A DNA stretch of 33,985 nt. Origin: Nemertoderma westbladi (taxonomy: Eukaryota; Xenacoelomorpha; Nemertodermatida; Nemertodermatidae). The stretch spans positions 1-33,985 of the forward strand of contig JAUCBJ010002748.1 in the NCBI GenBank assembly GCA_032718475.1. Direction: 5' to 3'. Positions 20,796 to 30,189 of the stretch are shown piece by piece (position 1 is the stretch's first letter; every line of letters starts with the position of its first letter). The position numbers and the translations under genes were made by a program. The notes below the pieces were generated by a model. That model did no database searches and was not told the origin of the DNA. It saw nothing but the letters and a program-made list of their open reading frames with translations.

Positions 20796-21022
20796 GCATA
20801 CAGAAAGGATATACTTAGCTTTCAATACAACTTAATTATATAATATGTAAAATATATAATCCGGTGTAAGTTTAATTCCCTGTAAGTAGGAACCCCCCCA
20901 CCCCCATATAGCACCAAATAAAAAGGTATTGTATTGCATGTTGTATCTTTAGTAGTTAAATAAAGTATCTCTATCATCCAGCGATACTAATAATAATAAT
21001 AACATGATCTATCTTTAGGTAC

Positions 21023-21044
21023 GGGGGGGGGGGGGGGGGGGGGG
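21023..21044. repeat. Poly-G tract (22 G)
   Basis: An uninterrupted run of 22 G about 270 bp past the PHKA stop. The mRNA strand carries C here if the 3' UTR extends this far. Confidence 0.95.
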
Positions 21045-21311
21045 AATTATAATCTATCTCGGGGAAATACAAATAATAATCATCAAAATTAAGGAGAGGA
21101 AGGATGTTACTATTATAGCAATTCCCCCCACTCACTCACCCGCCACCTCCTCTCGTCCAATTTATAGAAAACGAAGATAAAACTGAGGTAGATAATCTCG
21201 TTAAGTAGATACCCGACAATATTAGAGAAACTAGAAAATAATAAATAAACAAAACATGAAGATACATCAAAAAATATTCTACTAAAATTGTCTCAATAAT
21301 TTCAAGCAACA

Positions 21312-24300
21312 TTAACTCAAACAACACTCGGACACAGATTCATGGTTTATCACCAGCTTAGCAACGGCCTTAGCGATGTAGACCATAGTTCCATAATGGC
21401 CGCTGGGGGCGCTGTCATAAAAGAACTGACAGACACCGCAGGTTCCCTGGCAAGGCGGATTCATTGATTGGCCATTAGGAGGCGCTAAGCAGCATAAAGT
21501 CGCGTCCCCTTCCTGCTGTCTCTGATCCTCCAGGAACAGGTTATTCGCCTCGGCTACGAGCTGCTCGATGGCGATGACACCACCGACGAAGTCTTTATAT
21601 TGCTCGGAGACCAGGGTCAGCACCATCAAACCCTCCACCAGCAGCTGTCGGTACTCCGGTTGAGGAATTCGGTTGAGCACAGACTCCACTGTGAGCGCGA
21701 AGTTGAGTTCCCCTGACGTCATCTCCCGTGTGAGACTCGAAGTGATGAGCAGTCCCTCGATGGAGATGCCCTGGCAGTGGTTGAGGACGTTCCAGATGCG
21801 AGGGTAGAAGTTTACGGGGACTCGATTCAACGAGCCGTCGAGACGACGACGACGTAGCCACTGGCCTAGACGGGGTCGACGACACGGGATATCGTCTTCC
21901 ATCGGGTCCGATGAGTAAACGATGCGATCCAGAGAGTTTATGATATGTTTGGAAGACTTGTTGATATCATTGGAGGTGTTGACTGAATTGAAAGAAGAAT
22001 TAATGAGGTTGTTGCTATGCCCGTTAAGGTGGTTACCGGAATGACGAGAACTAGCTTTGAGTTTGGCGATTCCGCTATAATCATTCTTGGGAAGATCGAC
22101 GATGCTCATCGTTCTTTGGCTCTCCTTAGTCGTCTCCACGGAGAACTCTTGGCCGCTTAGGATGTGGTGGAGGAGATTCTTTAGCTCAAAAGGGCTGAGG
22201 TTTAGGAGATAGCTGGTGGCCTGGAGCACCTCGCAATCCAAGACGATAGCCAACTCCGAGATCATAACCTGTATGATCAATCCGACGCGAAGACGGAGCA
22301 TCTCTCGGAAGAGCGCCGGTTCCGTTCGGATCAACATCCCGAGGTAGTAGACAATCTCCTGGGTAACCACCGCGATGCTTCCTTCCTCCCCGCAGCACTC
22401 GTATATCAGGTTGGAGAGGTCCTCGGGAGGTAACGGGGCTGTGATCGTCTGCTCTCTAGGCTCTGGTGGGAGACCCACAGTCAGCTGCTTCTGTCTGACT
22501 ATTAGGTCCGTCACCGACTCAGCCATCTCATCCAGACGCTTCCGTAACATTCCTGCTGTGTGACGGATTATACTCCAATGTTTGAAGTGACTCGCTTTCT
22601 CGTAGAGTTCCTTTAGTAGAACGCGAACGGAACAACCGGATTCCCCGGAAATCTCCGTGTCGAAGTCCGGCCCTTCAGTGATGTAGAGGTAGTACAGGAT
22701 ATCAGCTTGGTCCTGTAGATGTTGGGTCCCTCTCAGTTGCTCCACAAGCTCCAGGGTGTCTATCTCCCCGTACATCTCTACTAGATGTTGGTGGGTGCTG
22801 CTACTCACCTTGCTGTCTCCATCTGATAACGAATGAGCGTCAACGATGGAGGTTTGTAGCAGCCTTCCGTGGAAGGCATTGCAAGGAGACTCAATTGAGT
22901 AGTTGTGTGGAACGTAGTTGCCGTCCCCCCAGGATGGGCTGTCTGTCTGCACCCAAGGGGTGTCGAAGTAACACCCAGGAGTGCTGCCTCTCCTACCCGA
23001 TGTCCAACTGGGTGCGTCCGGGCTGCTGGCACCCAAAGGGACGACGTCGTTGTAGTGGTTGCCAGGGGACACGGGTGCGTTCCCATACAGCGGACCAGTT
23101 ATCGTCTCGCATTGGTCCGTTATGATAGGCGACTGGAGTTCCAGACTTTCCTGTAACTGTAGCGACTGGGCCTTGAACATGGCCCCGGACACGGACACCC
23201 GTCGACGGGGGCCGTGACCCAGCTGGGTGCGTCTGGTCGCGCCCACCGGGGTCTGACTACCCACGGGGGTCAGCAACCTAGGGAGGTGTCGCGTAGACTG
23301 CACAACTAACTGATCCAGGTAGCCGGACAGACTGTGGGAGGTGTCGGCCGAATCCTCCAGGAAACTCAACCGACTGACACAGGAAGTCGGTAGGAAGTCT
23401 GCGAGACGACCCATCTGTACGGAGACACCGGTAGTGTAGCCGACGCGTATCTTACGTAATAAAGTCAACGACGACGAGTTGAGTTGGAGTTTGTCATCCA
23501 GCATGGAGCGAGTGACCGGGATTATAATCGTGGGTCTACCGAGGCAGTTCCAGCTGGAACGAACGAAGGCGAGCTCGTTGCAGAGGACATCACCCACTAG
23601 GTCGGGATCCAGAGCGAGGTAGAATCGCTGCCGATCGAAGAACTGTGGGATGATGACGAACTGAAGATCTCGTAACGTGTAGATGCGACAGGAACCAAGG
23701 ATTCCGATAGGATGGGCCGGACGGCCGGTTAGATCGAGTTTCCGACTGTATCCGAGTTTGGTGTAGAGCTCCGAGAGGATGAAGGCCGGGTGGACCTGTA
23801 TGGGGGCGAGTTCGGCGATGGTCTGCACCTCGATGTCCAACTCCGAGAGTTTGTGTTTAATGTAGATGTCCTCGGCGAGACAGACAACCTGGACGGTGAG
23901 GTCCGGCTTGGGTTGGAGTGCGAACCGCCGGTCCAACGGGTCGATCTCCCCAGGAGCTATCAGTTTATCGTAGAGCAACTGGCCCAAAATGTAGAAACTC
24001 TGAGCCCAAAGAAATGGAAGCTCCCCGCCCGCCCGTCGGTCTACTGAATGTGGAGTAGCTGTCTCCTTAGCAACAAGCTGTTCCGGAACGTAGTAGAACT
24101 GGGGAGCCAACAGGAAACCTTCCGAATTCTTAACGAACACCGACTCTAACTTGTTTCGGTAACATAGAACCTGTTCCTCGTCATCATTGAAGAGCCCATC
24201 GAGGAACAGCATAGTCCAGAAGAGAGGCCATTCGCATTCGATGTTCTCGAACTCCTTGAGTTCCCAGGGTTCGTAATGCAGACGGGAGCGGTCCTCCTTC

Positions 24301-25202
24301 ACAGTGCGGTACCCATCCCTAAGGAACCGTCGGCATCCGTACCGGCCCTGCAGCTTCTCCACTATCTGCCCCCGAGTGAACCGCACCAGCTCCTCATCGT
24401 CTACGGCGAACGCAGGATATCCGATCGTGGACAGAAGGCCGGCGTCAATCTCCTTGGAACATGACTCCCTGGGGAGCATGGACTGCAGGATGACCTGACA
24501 CTTCATCATCTCGTCCGGTGTCACATGAATCACTGACTCCGGCCCACCTAAGGGACCAAACAAGTCGAGTTCGTTGATGGCCTCCAAGGCAGCCTTGGCC
24601 ATCCCGATGGAGCTAGCATTGAGTTCGGCGACGCCATGGTTGGTCTTTGCGCCACGCTCCCAGATACCGAAGTCGGGCGTCCGGTAGGCGTTCTCGATGT
24701 AGAAGACCAGGTTCTGGAGGAATGCGACCTCGTCTAAGGAGTAGACGATCTGTAGACCGGATGCGGTCATCTGCGCAAGGGTCAGTACATACAGACTTGT
24801 AGCGTCTATCTGCAGATGTCCCCAATCGCTGTCTCCCACAACGGGTTGGAGCGTGAGCGTCCCGTACTTGGCGTGCAGAGCGTCGCGTGTGGATAAGGAA
24901 TGTTTAAAGAGTTCTACTTTATTCGACTGGTTCATCATACACTGCAGGAGAGACCGCATCAGTTTAACTACCGCCATTTTCAGCTCGTACGCTCGCGTGT
25001 TGTCCTCATCACTGTCCCCTTTCTTGCGGTAGGCTAACGACAGACCCCAGACAGCAAGTATGCTGTATACATTGTCCCGAACCCAGGAGTGACCCTCGGC
25101 GCCAATGAGACCAGTAGTCGGGTCCTGGTTGATCAGAATGGTACTGGAAACCGCTCTGTAATAATAGTCCAACCTCTGGCCAGAGTTGCTTCGGGTTCGC
25201 AT
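21312..25202 (-). CDS. PHKA: Phosphorylase b kinase regulatory subunit alpha, intronless
   Basis: This is an intact 1,296-residue frame, against about 1,220-1,240 residues in vertebrate PHKA. The start MRTRSNSGQRLD matches vertebrate MRSRSNSGVRLD. Residues 1 to about 430 form the GH15 glucoamylase-like domain (WVRDNVYSILAVWGL, VVGDSDWGHLQIDATS, NIECEWPLFWT, APGEIDPLDRRF). Residues about 430-620 continue the conserved body. About 625-810 is a divergent Ser/Pro-rich linker with RRRVS (666-670) and RRGS (737-740). Residues 815-1020 are conserved again (LQDQADILYYLY, LTVGLPPEPREQTI, NLLHHILSG). An Asn/Ser-rich loop at 1025-1105 replaces the multiphosphorylation loop. QWLRRRRLDGSLNRVP (1114-1129) begins the C-terminal part. 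The end CCLS is a CaaX box predicting farnesylation. The protein would be the inhibitory alpha subunit of the (alpha-beta-gamma-delta)4 complex that activates glycogen phosphorylase. There are no introns, stops or frameshifts, and G+C is clearly higher than in the flanks. It is nested in a UTP15 intron on the same strand. Confidence 0.97.
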   Translation of the reverse strand: MRTRSNSGQRLDYYYRAVSSTILINQDPTTGLIGAEGHSWVRDNVYSILAVWGLSLAYRKKGDSDEDNTRAYELKMAVVKLMRSLLQCMMNQSNKVELFKHSLSTRDALHAKYGTLTLQPVVGDSDWGHLQIDATSLYVLTLAQMTASGLQIVYSLDEVAFLQNLVFYIENAYRTPDFGIWERGAKTNHGVAELNASSIGMAKAALEAINELDLFGPLGGPESVIHVTPDEMMKCQVILQSMLPRESCSKEIDAGLLSTIGYPAFAVDDEELVRFTRGQIVEKLQGRYGCRRFLRDGYRTVKEDRSRLHYEPWELKEFENIECEWPLFWTMLFLDGLFNDDEEQVLCYRNKLESVFVKNSEGFLLAPQFYYVPEQLVAKETATPHSVDRRAGGELPFLWAQSFYILGQLLYDKLIAPGEIDPLDRRFALQPKPDLTVQVVCLAEDIYIKHKLSELDIEVQTIAELAPIQVHPAFILSELYTKLGYSRKLDLTGRPAHPIGILGSCRIYTLRDLQFVIIPQFFDRQRFYLALDPDLVGDVLCNELAFVRSSWNCLGRPTIIIPVTRSMLDDKLQLNSSSLTLLRKIRVGYTTGVSVQMGRLADFLPTSCVSRLSFLEDSADTSHSLSGYLDQLVVQSTRHLPRLLTPVGSQTPVGATRRTQLGHGPRRRVSVSGAMFKAQSLQLQESLELQSPIITDQCETITGPLYGNAPVSPGNHYNDVVPLGASSPDAPSWTSGRRGSTPGCYFDTPWVQTDSPSWGDGNYVPHNYSIESPCNAFHGRLLQTSIVDAHSLSDGDSKVSSSTHQHLVEMYGEIDTLELVEQLRGTQHLQDQADILYYLYITEGPDFDTEISGESGCSVRVLLKELYEKASHFKHWSIIRHTAGMLRKRLDEMAESVTDLIVRQKQLTVGLPPEPREQTITAPLPPEDLSNLIYECCGEEGSIAVVTQEIVYYLGMLIRTEPALFREMLRLRVGLIIQVMISELAIVLDCEVLQATSYLLNLSPFELKNLLHHILSGQEFSVETTKESQRTMSIVDLPKNDYSGIAKLKASSRHSGNHLNGHSNNLINSSFNSVNTSNDINKSSKHIINSLDRIVYSSDPMEDDIPCRRPRLGQWLRRRRLDGSLNRVPVNFYPRIWNVLNHCQGISIEGLLITSSLTREMTSGELNFALTVESVLNRIPQPEYRQLLVEGLMVLTLVSEQYKDFVGGVIAIEQLVAEANNLFLEDQRQQEGDATLCCLAPPNGQSMNPPCQGTCGVCQFFYDSAPSGHYGTMVYIAKAVAKLVINHESVSECCLS

Positions 25203-25213
25203 TATTGTTCCAT
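25202..25213 (-). promoter_or_regulatory. Minimal upstream ORF overlapping the PHKA start
   Basis: On the minus strand, ATG GAA CAA TAA (25213-25202) ends in TAATG, so the last base of its stop is the first base of the PHKA ATG. An in-frame TAA also lies 33 nt upstream (25235-25233), which supports the chosen start if the leader is contiguous. The PHKA ATG has A at -3. A TATATAAG sequence at 25239-25232 resembles a TATA box, but it would put transcription start only about 6 nt before the ATG and exclude this uORF. The two readings compete. Confidence 0.45.
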
Positions 25214-25239
25214 TCGGGTTGTGAATGATGTCTTATATA

Positions 25240-27222
25240 TCAGAATCAGTATATGTCGGGGTGGTTGGTTGGCTGGTTGGTGTATTCGAATAAAATATGA
25301 GGAAATAATTACCGGTGCATCCAGTTCCTAGCTGCCTACCCGTACCGGTATTAATTACAGTATACCGGTAATTGATGAATTGTTTTAAATTAAAAATAAA
25401 GGGCTGAGTGTTGGGTAGTAATGTCAGACTCTGAGACTATATTACGGGCGGGAATGGTACAGGGAAGCCGCCAGCCCCACAGGTTAGAGAGCTCAGACAA
25501 TCTGCAATCACAGGTCTCAGGTTGGATAACAGCGGTTACCCGATCTGTAATCGGTTTGGGTTTGGGATTGGTGGGAGATTGACCAGTAGACATTTTGGAT
25601 GCGATGTGGGATGACACAAACCACAAACAAAGACACGGATTGACTGAACAAGCCAACCATAGAAGAAGTCAGGCCTAATTCTGTAATTCTGATATTGCTA
25701 TAAATTCCTTTCCAACCACAGTACAGCAGTATACAGGTCTGCAGGTATATAACTGATTCAAGGTACAAAATGAGCCAAATACTCTAATAGGCAGATAGGT
25801 CTACCGTTGTTATGATACCGATACGACCGTTACAATAAACAAACTCCATGCAGGTATGCAGCTCCAGCTAGGGTCCGTCGAAACACCCAAATCACATCAT
25901 CAGATCATATTACTGTATTACAGTCACACCAAATCACAAACCAAATCACACCATATCACAAACCAAATCACAAAAAATAATCCCAAAACCAAATCACACC
26001 AAACCAAATCACACCGAATGATACCAAATCCAGAAATAACACCAAATCACAAAAAAAAAATGCAAAGTAAAGGAGCAGGTTACACTGTTACAGTGGTAGC
26101 CAGAAGGAACCAAAACAATAAACGATTACTGATTACCGGTAGAAAAAAATAAAATTATAATATTTTGTGTGATTTGGTGTGAATTGTTGTGATTCGGTGT
26201 GATTTGAAAAATTTTACAGTACTGTAGTACAGTAGTAGGCCTAGCTGCCTACGGTATGGCAGTATGGTACGTGAAGATGGAGGGAGCCATGGATTGATGG
26301 ACTAAATAGGTCAGTCAGTCAGTGTGTACCTATATTTCATTTTATAAAACTGCCTAAATATCTACAGAATGCAAAACATGTTGCGAAACTACTGGTACAA
26401 AAATACAATGAACCTCATTACTGCATTAACTACTGAACTAACTAGGCCTATTACAGTATTAATTATAGTTGATACAGAATGCCCAGCTCAGCTGATTGGG
26501 ATATTGTATTGCGGTTTACTTTTAATGAGCTACAAATTATGACTAGCAGCTGATGTTCAGCTGTTTCTTAGTTTTACTACAGTACTGGGTATTACCGGTA
26601 CTGGTTGACAGGAAAGCCAGTCACTATACAACTTAGGCCTACTACTCACAGATACACTAAGTAACCCAAACATCATAGAATAAGTCCCTCCCACTACCGG
26701 TAACACCACGCTACGACATTCTCCAATACAATGATGATTGGTAGGAATTAGTGTCATATCAATTTGTGTGAGTAATTCATTAGGAGCATATAACATTATG
26801 TCCCAGAAGTAGACGTAACGGAGTAATTATTGTTCCGGTAGTGTCTTTGTCTTATCCGCTGTTTTATGTGCTGTTTTCAGATAAAAAACATTTTCTAGGA
26901 CATGTTGAACACCATGTACTGTACACTTGTTTGTTGCCGTTACCTTTTCCTACTTTATATGTTATATTTTAATGATATACTTAGTGCCTGTTTTAACTGA
27001 TTTAACGTCAAATAAAAAATTCCAATTCCTATCCTGAAAAATGGAATTTACTAAGCTATGCCTAACGACAATTTTTTATAGGGAAACAGTGATGGACTGG
27101 AATTTCCCCGACCTCCCCTAATTTTTCCAGATATCTTATTTTCGATTTAGCTTCCAGACATTTTCACTCTAGATTAGATAGCATACGATTATAATTTATT
27201 TACTCTAAATAAATGTACTTAC
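25240..27222. other. Intron stretch upstream of PHKA
   Basis: Non-coding sequence between PHKA and the UTP15 exon, about 2 kb. If PHKA has its own promoter it should be here, but no clear core promoter could be defined. It contains a fold-back repeat of CAAATCACA units (25871-26208) and scattered TACCGGTA motifs. Short frames such as 26557-26796 minus are not supported as exons. Confidence 0.45.
25871..26208. repeat. Fold-back repeat of CAAATCACAC units
   Basis: The left arm (about 25885-26055) is an irregular array of CCAAATCACA. The right arm (about 26165-26208) is the same motif reversed (TGTGATTTGGTGTGA). The loop (about 26067-26125) carries AGGAGCAGGTTACAC and CCAAAACAATAAAC, shared with hAT copy 1 (about 4669-4715) and, reversed, with the fold-back element at about 7093-7140. 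It is probably a small non-autonomous element. Confidence 0.65.
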
Positions 27223-27345
27223 TGGATGCGGTTTCGGAAGTACTTGATTGGTTGTCTGTTCATGTTTCTCGTCCAATGATGAAGAAGTACGTTGCACTGA
27301 AAGTAGACCGCCCATCATTCCAACAGCAAACACGTCATTCATTGG
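27223..27345 (-). CDS. UTP15: UTP15, last WD40 blade exon
   Basis: A 123-bp, 41-codon, phase-0 exon. The acceptor ATTATTCCAG ends at 27346 and the donor CCA|GTAAGT is at 27222. It reads PMNDVFAVGMMGGLLSVQRT, then a charged, variable SSSLDEKHEQ stretch ending LPKPHP. It aligns with human UTP15 [21 protein letters not shown], the last strands of the WD40 propeller. The phase matches exon 32965-32745 exactly (..ILSVAFS joined to PMNDVFAVGM). The frame was too short to stand out alone and was found by following the gene from both neighbouring exons. Confidence 0.9.
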
Positions 27346-27969
27346 CTGGAATAATTCAACAAAATATCAGCACAAATTGAGTCACTAATTCTCATAATAT
27401 GGGCGTTGAAAAAAATCAGCCTATTGGCTAATTATATGGAATATTGTTTAAAACAAGTTCCATTATTTTAAAGTAAGGGACCACACAATAATACAATTTT
27501 CGAGTTGTCCTACAACAACATTATGAACGTGGTTATCAAACAACATTACTGATTTGCCTAGTATTTCAAAAAGTATAGGTTCTCTGGTCCTTCGAAATTG
27601 GTATCTATGGCAGACAATATTGAGTATAACATTTTATTATAATCGTGCAGAGTAGACAGATGGCTAGGTACTTGCTTGTTGTTGAAGCACAACATCATAA
27701 ATCTATTTGCTATTTACATTTTGAAAAGTAGCCTTTTTTGGATGTAACATTATAATTATCCTTATAAGAATGGGCGATGTTGAACTCTTTGAGCTAATAG
27801 AATAAGAGTGTCCCGTGATGGAACAATCAGTAGGGAGAGAACTGACTACGCTGTTCTTATTCCTGGGGGTGATTCCAGTGATGACGATTGTTCGAGTGGC
27901 GGTGATTTTGAATGTTTTTGTCAGGGTCTAGTAGCGATGGTGAATTAGTGCACATTCGTACCGAGGTTC
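27346..27969. other. UTP15 intron, no feature recognised
   Basis: Intronic sequence between the WD40 exon and the 20-bp minisatellite. Only a polypyrimidine-like stretch before the exon's acceptor and A+T-rich DNA are visible. Confidence 0.5.
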
Positions 27970-29395
27970 CCACTGGTGCAGTGCACTTCGTACTTGTGCA
28001 GTGCATTTCGCACTGGTGCAGTGCACATTGATCCAGTGCAGTGCACTTCATACTGGATGCAGTACACATTGATCCAGTGCAGTGCACTTTATACTGACCG
28101 GTGTGAGGTGCACATTGCACCGGTGAAAGAGTGCACTTTGTATCTGGGTAGTGCACGTCGCACTGGTGCAGTGTAGTTCGTTCTGGTGCAGTGCACTTTA
28201 TACTGGTGCAGTGGGCTGTTGAATTAGTGCACTTAGTTCCGGTGTAGTGCACATCGCACTGGTGAATTAGTGCACTTTGTACCTGTGTAGTGCACTTCGC
28301 ACTGGTGCAGTGCACTTTGATCCAGTGCAGTACACTTCATACTGGATGCAGTACACATTGATCCAGTGCAGTGCACTTTATACTGGTGTGAAGTGCACAT
28401 TGCAACGGTGAAAGAGTGCACTTTGTACCTGGGTAGTGCACGTCGCACTGGTGCAGTGCATTTCGTTATGGTGGAGTGCACTTTATACTGGTGCAGTGCG
28501 CTGTTGAATTAGTGCACTTCGTAACGGGGTAGTGCACTTAGCACTGGTGCGGTACATTTTGATCCAGTGCAGTGCACTTTATCTGGTGCTTTACACTTCA
28601 TACTGGTTGGTACAGTACTCTTTGTACTGTTGCAGTGCACTTCGTACTGGTACAGTGCACCTTATACTGATGCAGTGCACATTGAATCGCTGAATGAGTG
28701 CACTTCGCACTGGTTCCAGTGCGCTTCATACTGGTTCATGTCACTTCATAATGGTGGAGTGTACTTCGTACTGGTGCAGTGCAACTTCATACTGGTTCAG
28801 TGCACTTCATACTGGTTCAGTGCACGTCATACTGGTGTAGTGTAATTCGTACTGGTGCAGTGCACACCGTACTGGTGCAGTGCACTTCGTACTGGTGCAG
28901 TGCACTCCATACTGGTTCAGTGCACTTCATACTGATGCAGTGCACGTCATACTGGTGCAGTGGACTTCGTACTGGAGCAGTGCACCTCGTACTGGTGCAG
29001 TGCACTTCGTACTGGTGCAGTGCACTCCATACTGGTTCAGTGCACTTCATACTGATGCAGTGCACGTCATACTGGTGCAGTGGACTTCGTACTGGAGCAG
29101 TGCACCTCGTACTGGAGCAGTGCACCTCGTACTGGTGCAGTGCACTTCGTACTGGTGCAGTGCACTCCATACTGGTTCAGTGCACTTCATACTGATGCAG
29201 TGCACGTCATACTGGTGCAGTGGACTTCGTACTGGAGCAGTGCACCTCGTACTGGTGCAGTGCATTTCGTACTGGTGCAGTGCACTCCATACTGGTTCAG
29301 TGCACTTCATACTGATGCAGTGCACGTCATACTGGTGCAGTGCACACCGTACTGGTGCAGTGCACCTCGTACTGGTGCAGTGCACTTCATTCTGG
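27970..29395. repeat. 20-bp minisatellite with higher-order repeats, about 70 copies
   Basis: Tandem units close to TGCAGTGCACTTCGTACTGG. The right part (28881-29395) is ordered as six-unit, 120-bp higher-order repeats starting at 28881, 29001, 29141 and 29261; one extra unit lengthens the second to 140 bp. In the left part (27970-28570) a different block recurs after 288 bp (GGATGCAGTACAC at 28055 and 28343). Three units make 60 bp without stops, so several overlapping open frames appear on both strands; these are artefacts of the repeat. It lies in the UTP15 intron between exons 32965-32745 and 27345-27223. Confidence 0.96.
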
Positions 29396-29399
29396 TGAA

Positions 29400-29772
29400 C
29401 AATACAAAATAATGAATGGATACATAATAATCGTTATCAATAAATTTTAAATATTCTTTGTATAATGACGTTGTCCAACAACAACCCTTCGAAATGTTAA
29501 ACTATTTAAACCGGATCATACATAATCATAGCCCCAGAACCCCAAGCTAAAGTATGCCGAGGCAGAAAACCCGGTAGAGTTGAATATTGTATTGCCAACA
29601 ATAGTTTACGAAAAGTCCTCCGAGCGCATGGTGTTGTTCTAGAACAGAAACATTTTTCGAAAATATTAACTAGTTCAAAAGTTACAGGGCTGTAACTTTT
29701 GAACTAGTTACTATTTTCGAAAAATTCTTTTTGAATCAAAATTAGTGTACAAAATACTTTTAAAATCAATAT
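29400..29772. other. Intron stretch between minisatellite and hAT copy 2
   Basis: A+T-rich intronic DNA whose only clear structure is the hairpin at 29652-29725. Confidence 0.5.
29652..29725. repeat. 74-bp hairpin, 36-bp arms, 2-nt loop
   Basis: The left arm 29652-29687 (starts ATTTTTCGAAAATA, ends CAAAAGTTACAG) and right arm 29690-29725 are reverse complements with a single mismatch, separated only by GG. Such a long perfect stem with almost no loop is hard to maintain in DNA. In UTP15 pre-mRNA it would fold as a miRNA-precursor-sized stem, though a 2-nt loop is atypical for miRNAs. Confidence 0.9.
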
Positions 29773-30134
29773 TAGGGATGTCCCGGAATTCCGGCGGTTT
29801 TTGCCCGATTCTGGTTCCGGCCGGAATTACCGGAATGTTGTCAATTCCGGCCGGAATTTTACCGGAATTACCAGTTTCCTAAGTAATTTGATAGTTGCCA
29901 ATTAGTTTGTTAAATTATTATCAAAATTTATATATTTTTAACATATGCTTACCAACTATTGTTTAAGATGCAGTAGGCCTACTTGTCAACACTTGTAAAA
30001 AAAGTTAAGAAGTAAAGTTTTCTTCGGCCGTTAGCTTACTGTAGAGCTACCATTTATGGATGCAAGGCGGTGATAGAGATACCCCATTCTAGCCACTTCA
30101 AATCATTCGTACCGAAAAGAAAATAGTCCATGCG

Positions 30135-30189
30135 AGGTTCGAACCCACAACCTCCAGATAGATGGGAATTCAATGCAACCACTACACCA
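30135..30189 (-). repeat. tRNA-like (SINE head) segment inside hAT copy 2
   Basis: On the minus strand an A-box-like TGGTGTAGTGG (30189-30179) and a B box GGTTCGAACCT (about 30145-30135) match the tRNA-like segment of copy 1, with base differences that keep both boxes recognisable. Confidence 0.7.

Larger units (their letters stand above)
20331..21311. other. PHKA 3' flank
   Basis: A+T-rich sequence downstream of the PHKA stop. It contains a candidate AATAAA on the minus strand (20795-20790), a run of 22 G (21023-21044) and no long A tract on the minus strand directly after the gene. A retrocopy's poly-A tail is therefore not visible. No other gene is recognised. Confidence 0.5.

Noticed and set aside
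21312-25202. Assignment as the beta subunit (PHKB) instead of alpha
   Set aside because: The N-terminal MRTRSNSG, the WVRDNVYSILAVWGL context and the C-terminal CaaX box fit the alpha subunit.
25232-25239. TATATAAG as the PHKA TATA box
   Set aside because: It would give a leader of about 6 nt; in A+T-rich DNA the match may be chance. It is kept only as an alternative in the uORF entry.
25690-25770. Candidate missing UTP15 exon reading CGWKGIYSNIR on the minus strand
   Set aside because: An acceptor CTGCAG exists, but the only following donor (GTTGGC) is poor and the similarity to the family is weak.
26557-26796. Candidate missing UTP15 exon (..GGTYSMMFGLLSVS before a GTGAGT donor, minus strand)
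   Set aside because: No acceptor gives the required phase 0 in that frame, and the residues do not match the conserved basic segment.
28779-29412. Overlapping open frames of up to 172 codons on both strands in the 20-bp array
   Set aside because: They are products of a repeat unit lacking stop codons, open in several frames on both strands, with no start context, domain or codon bias.
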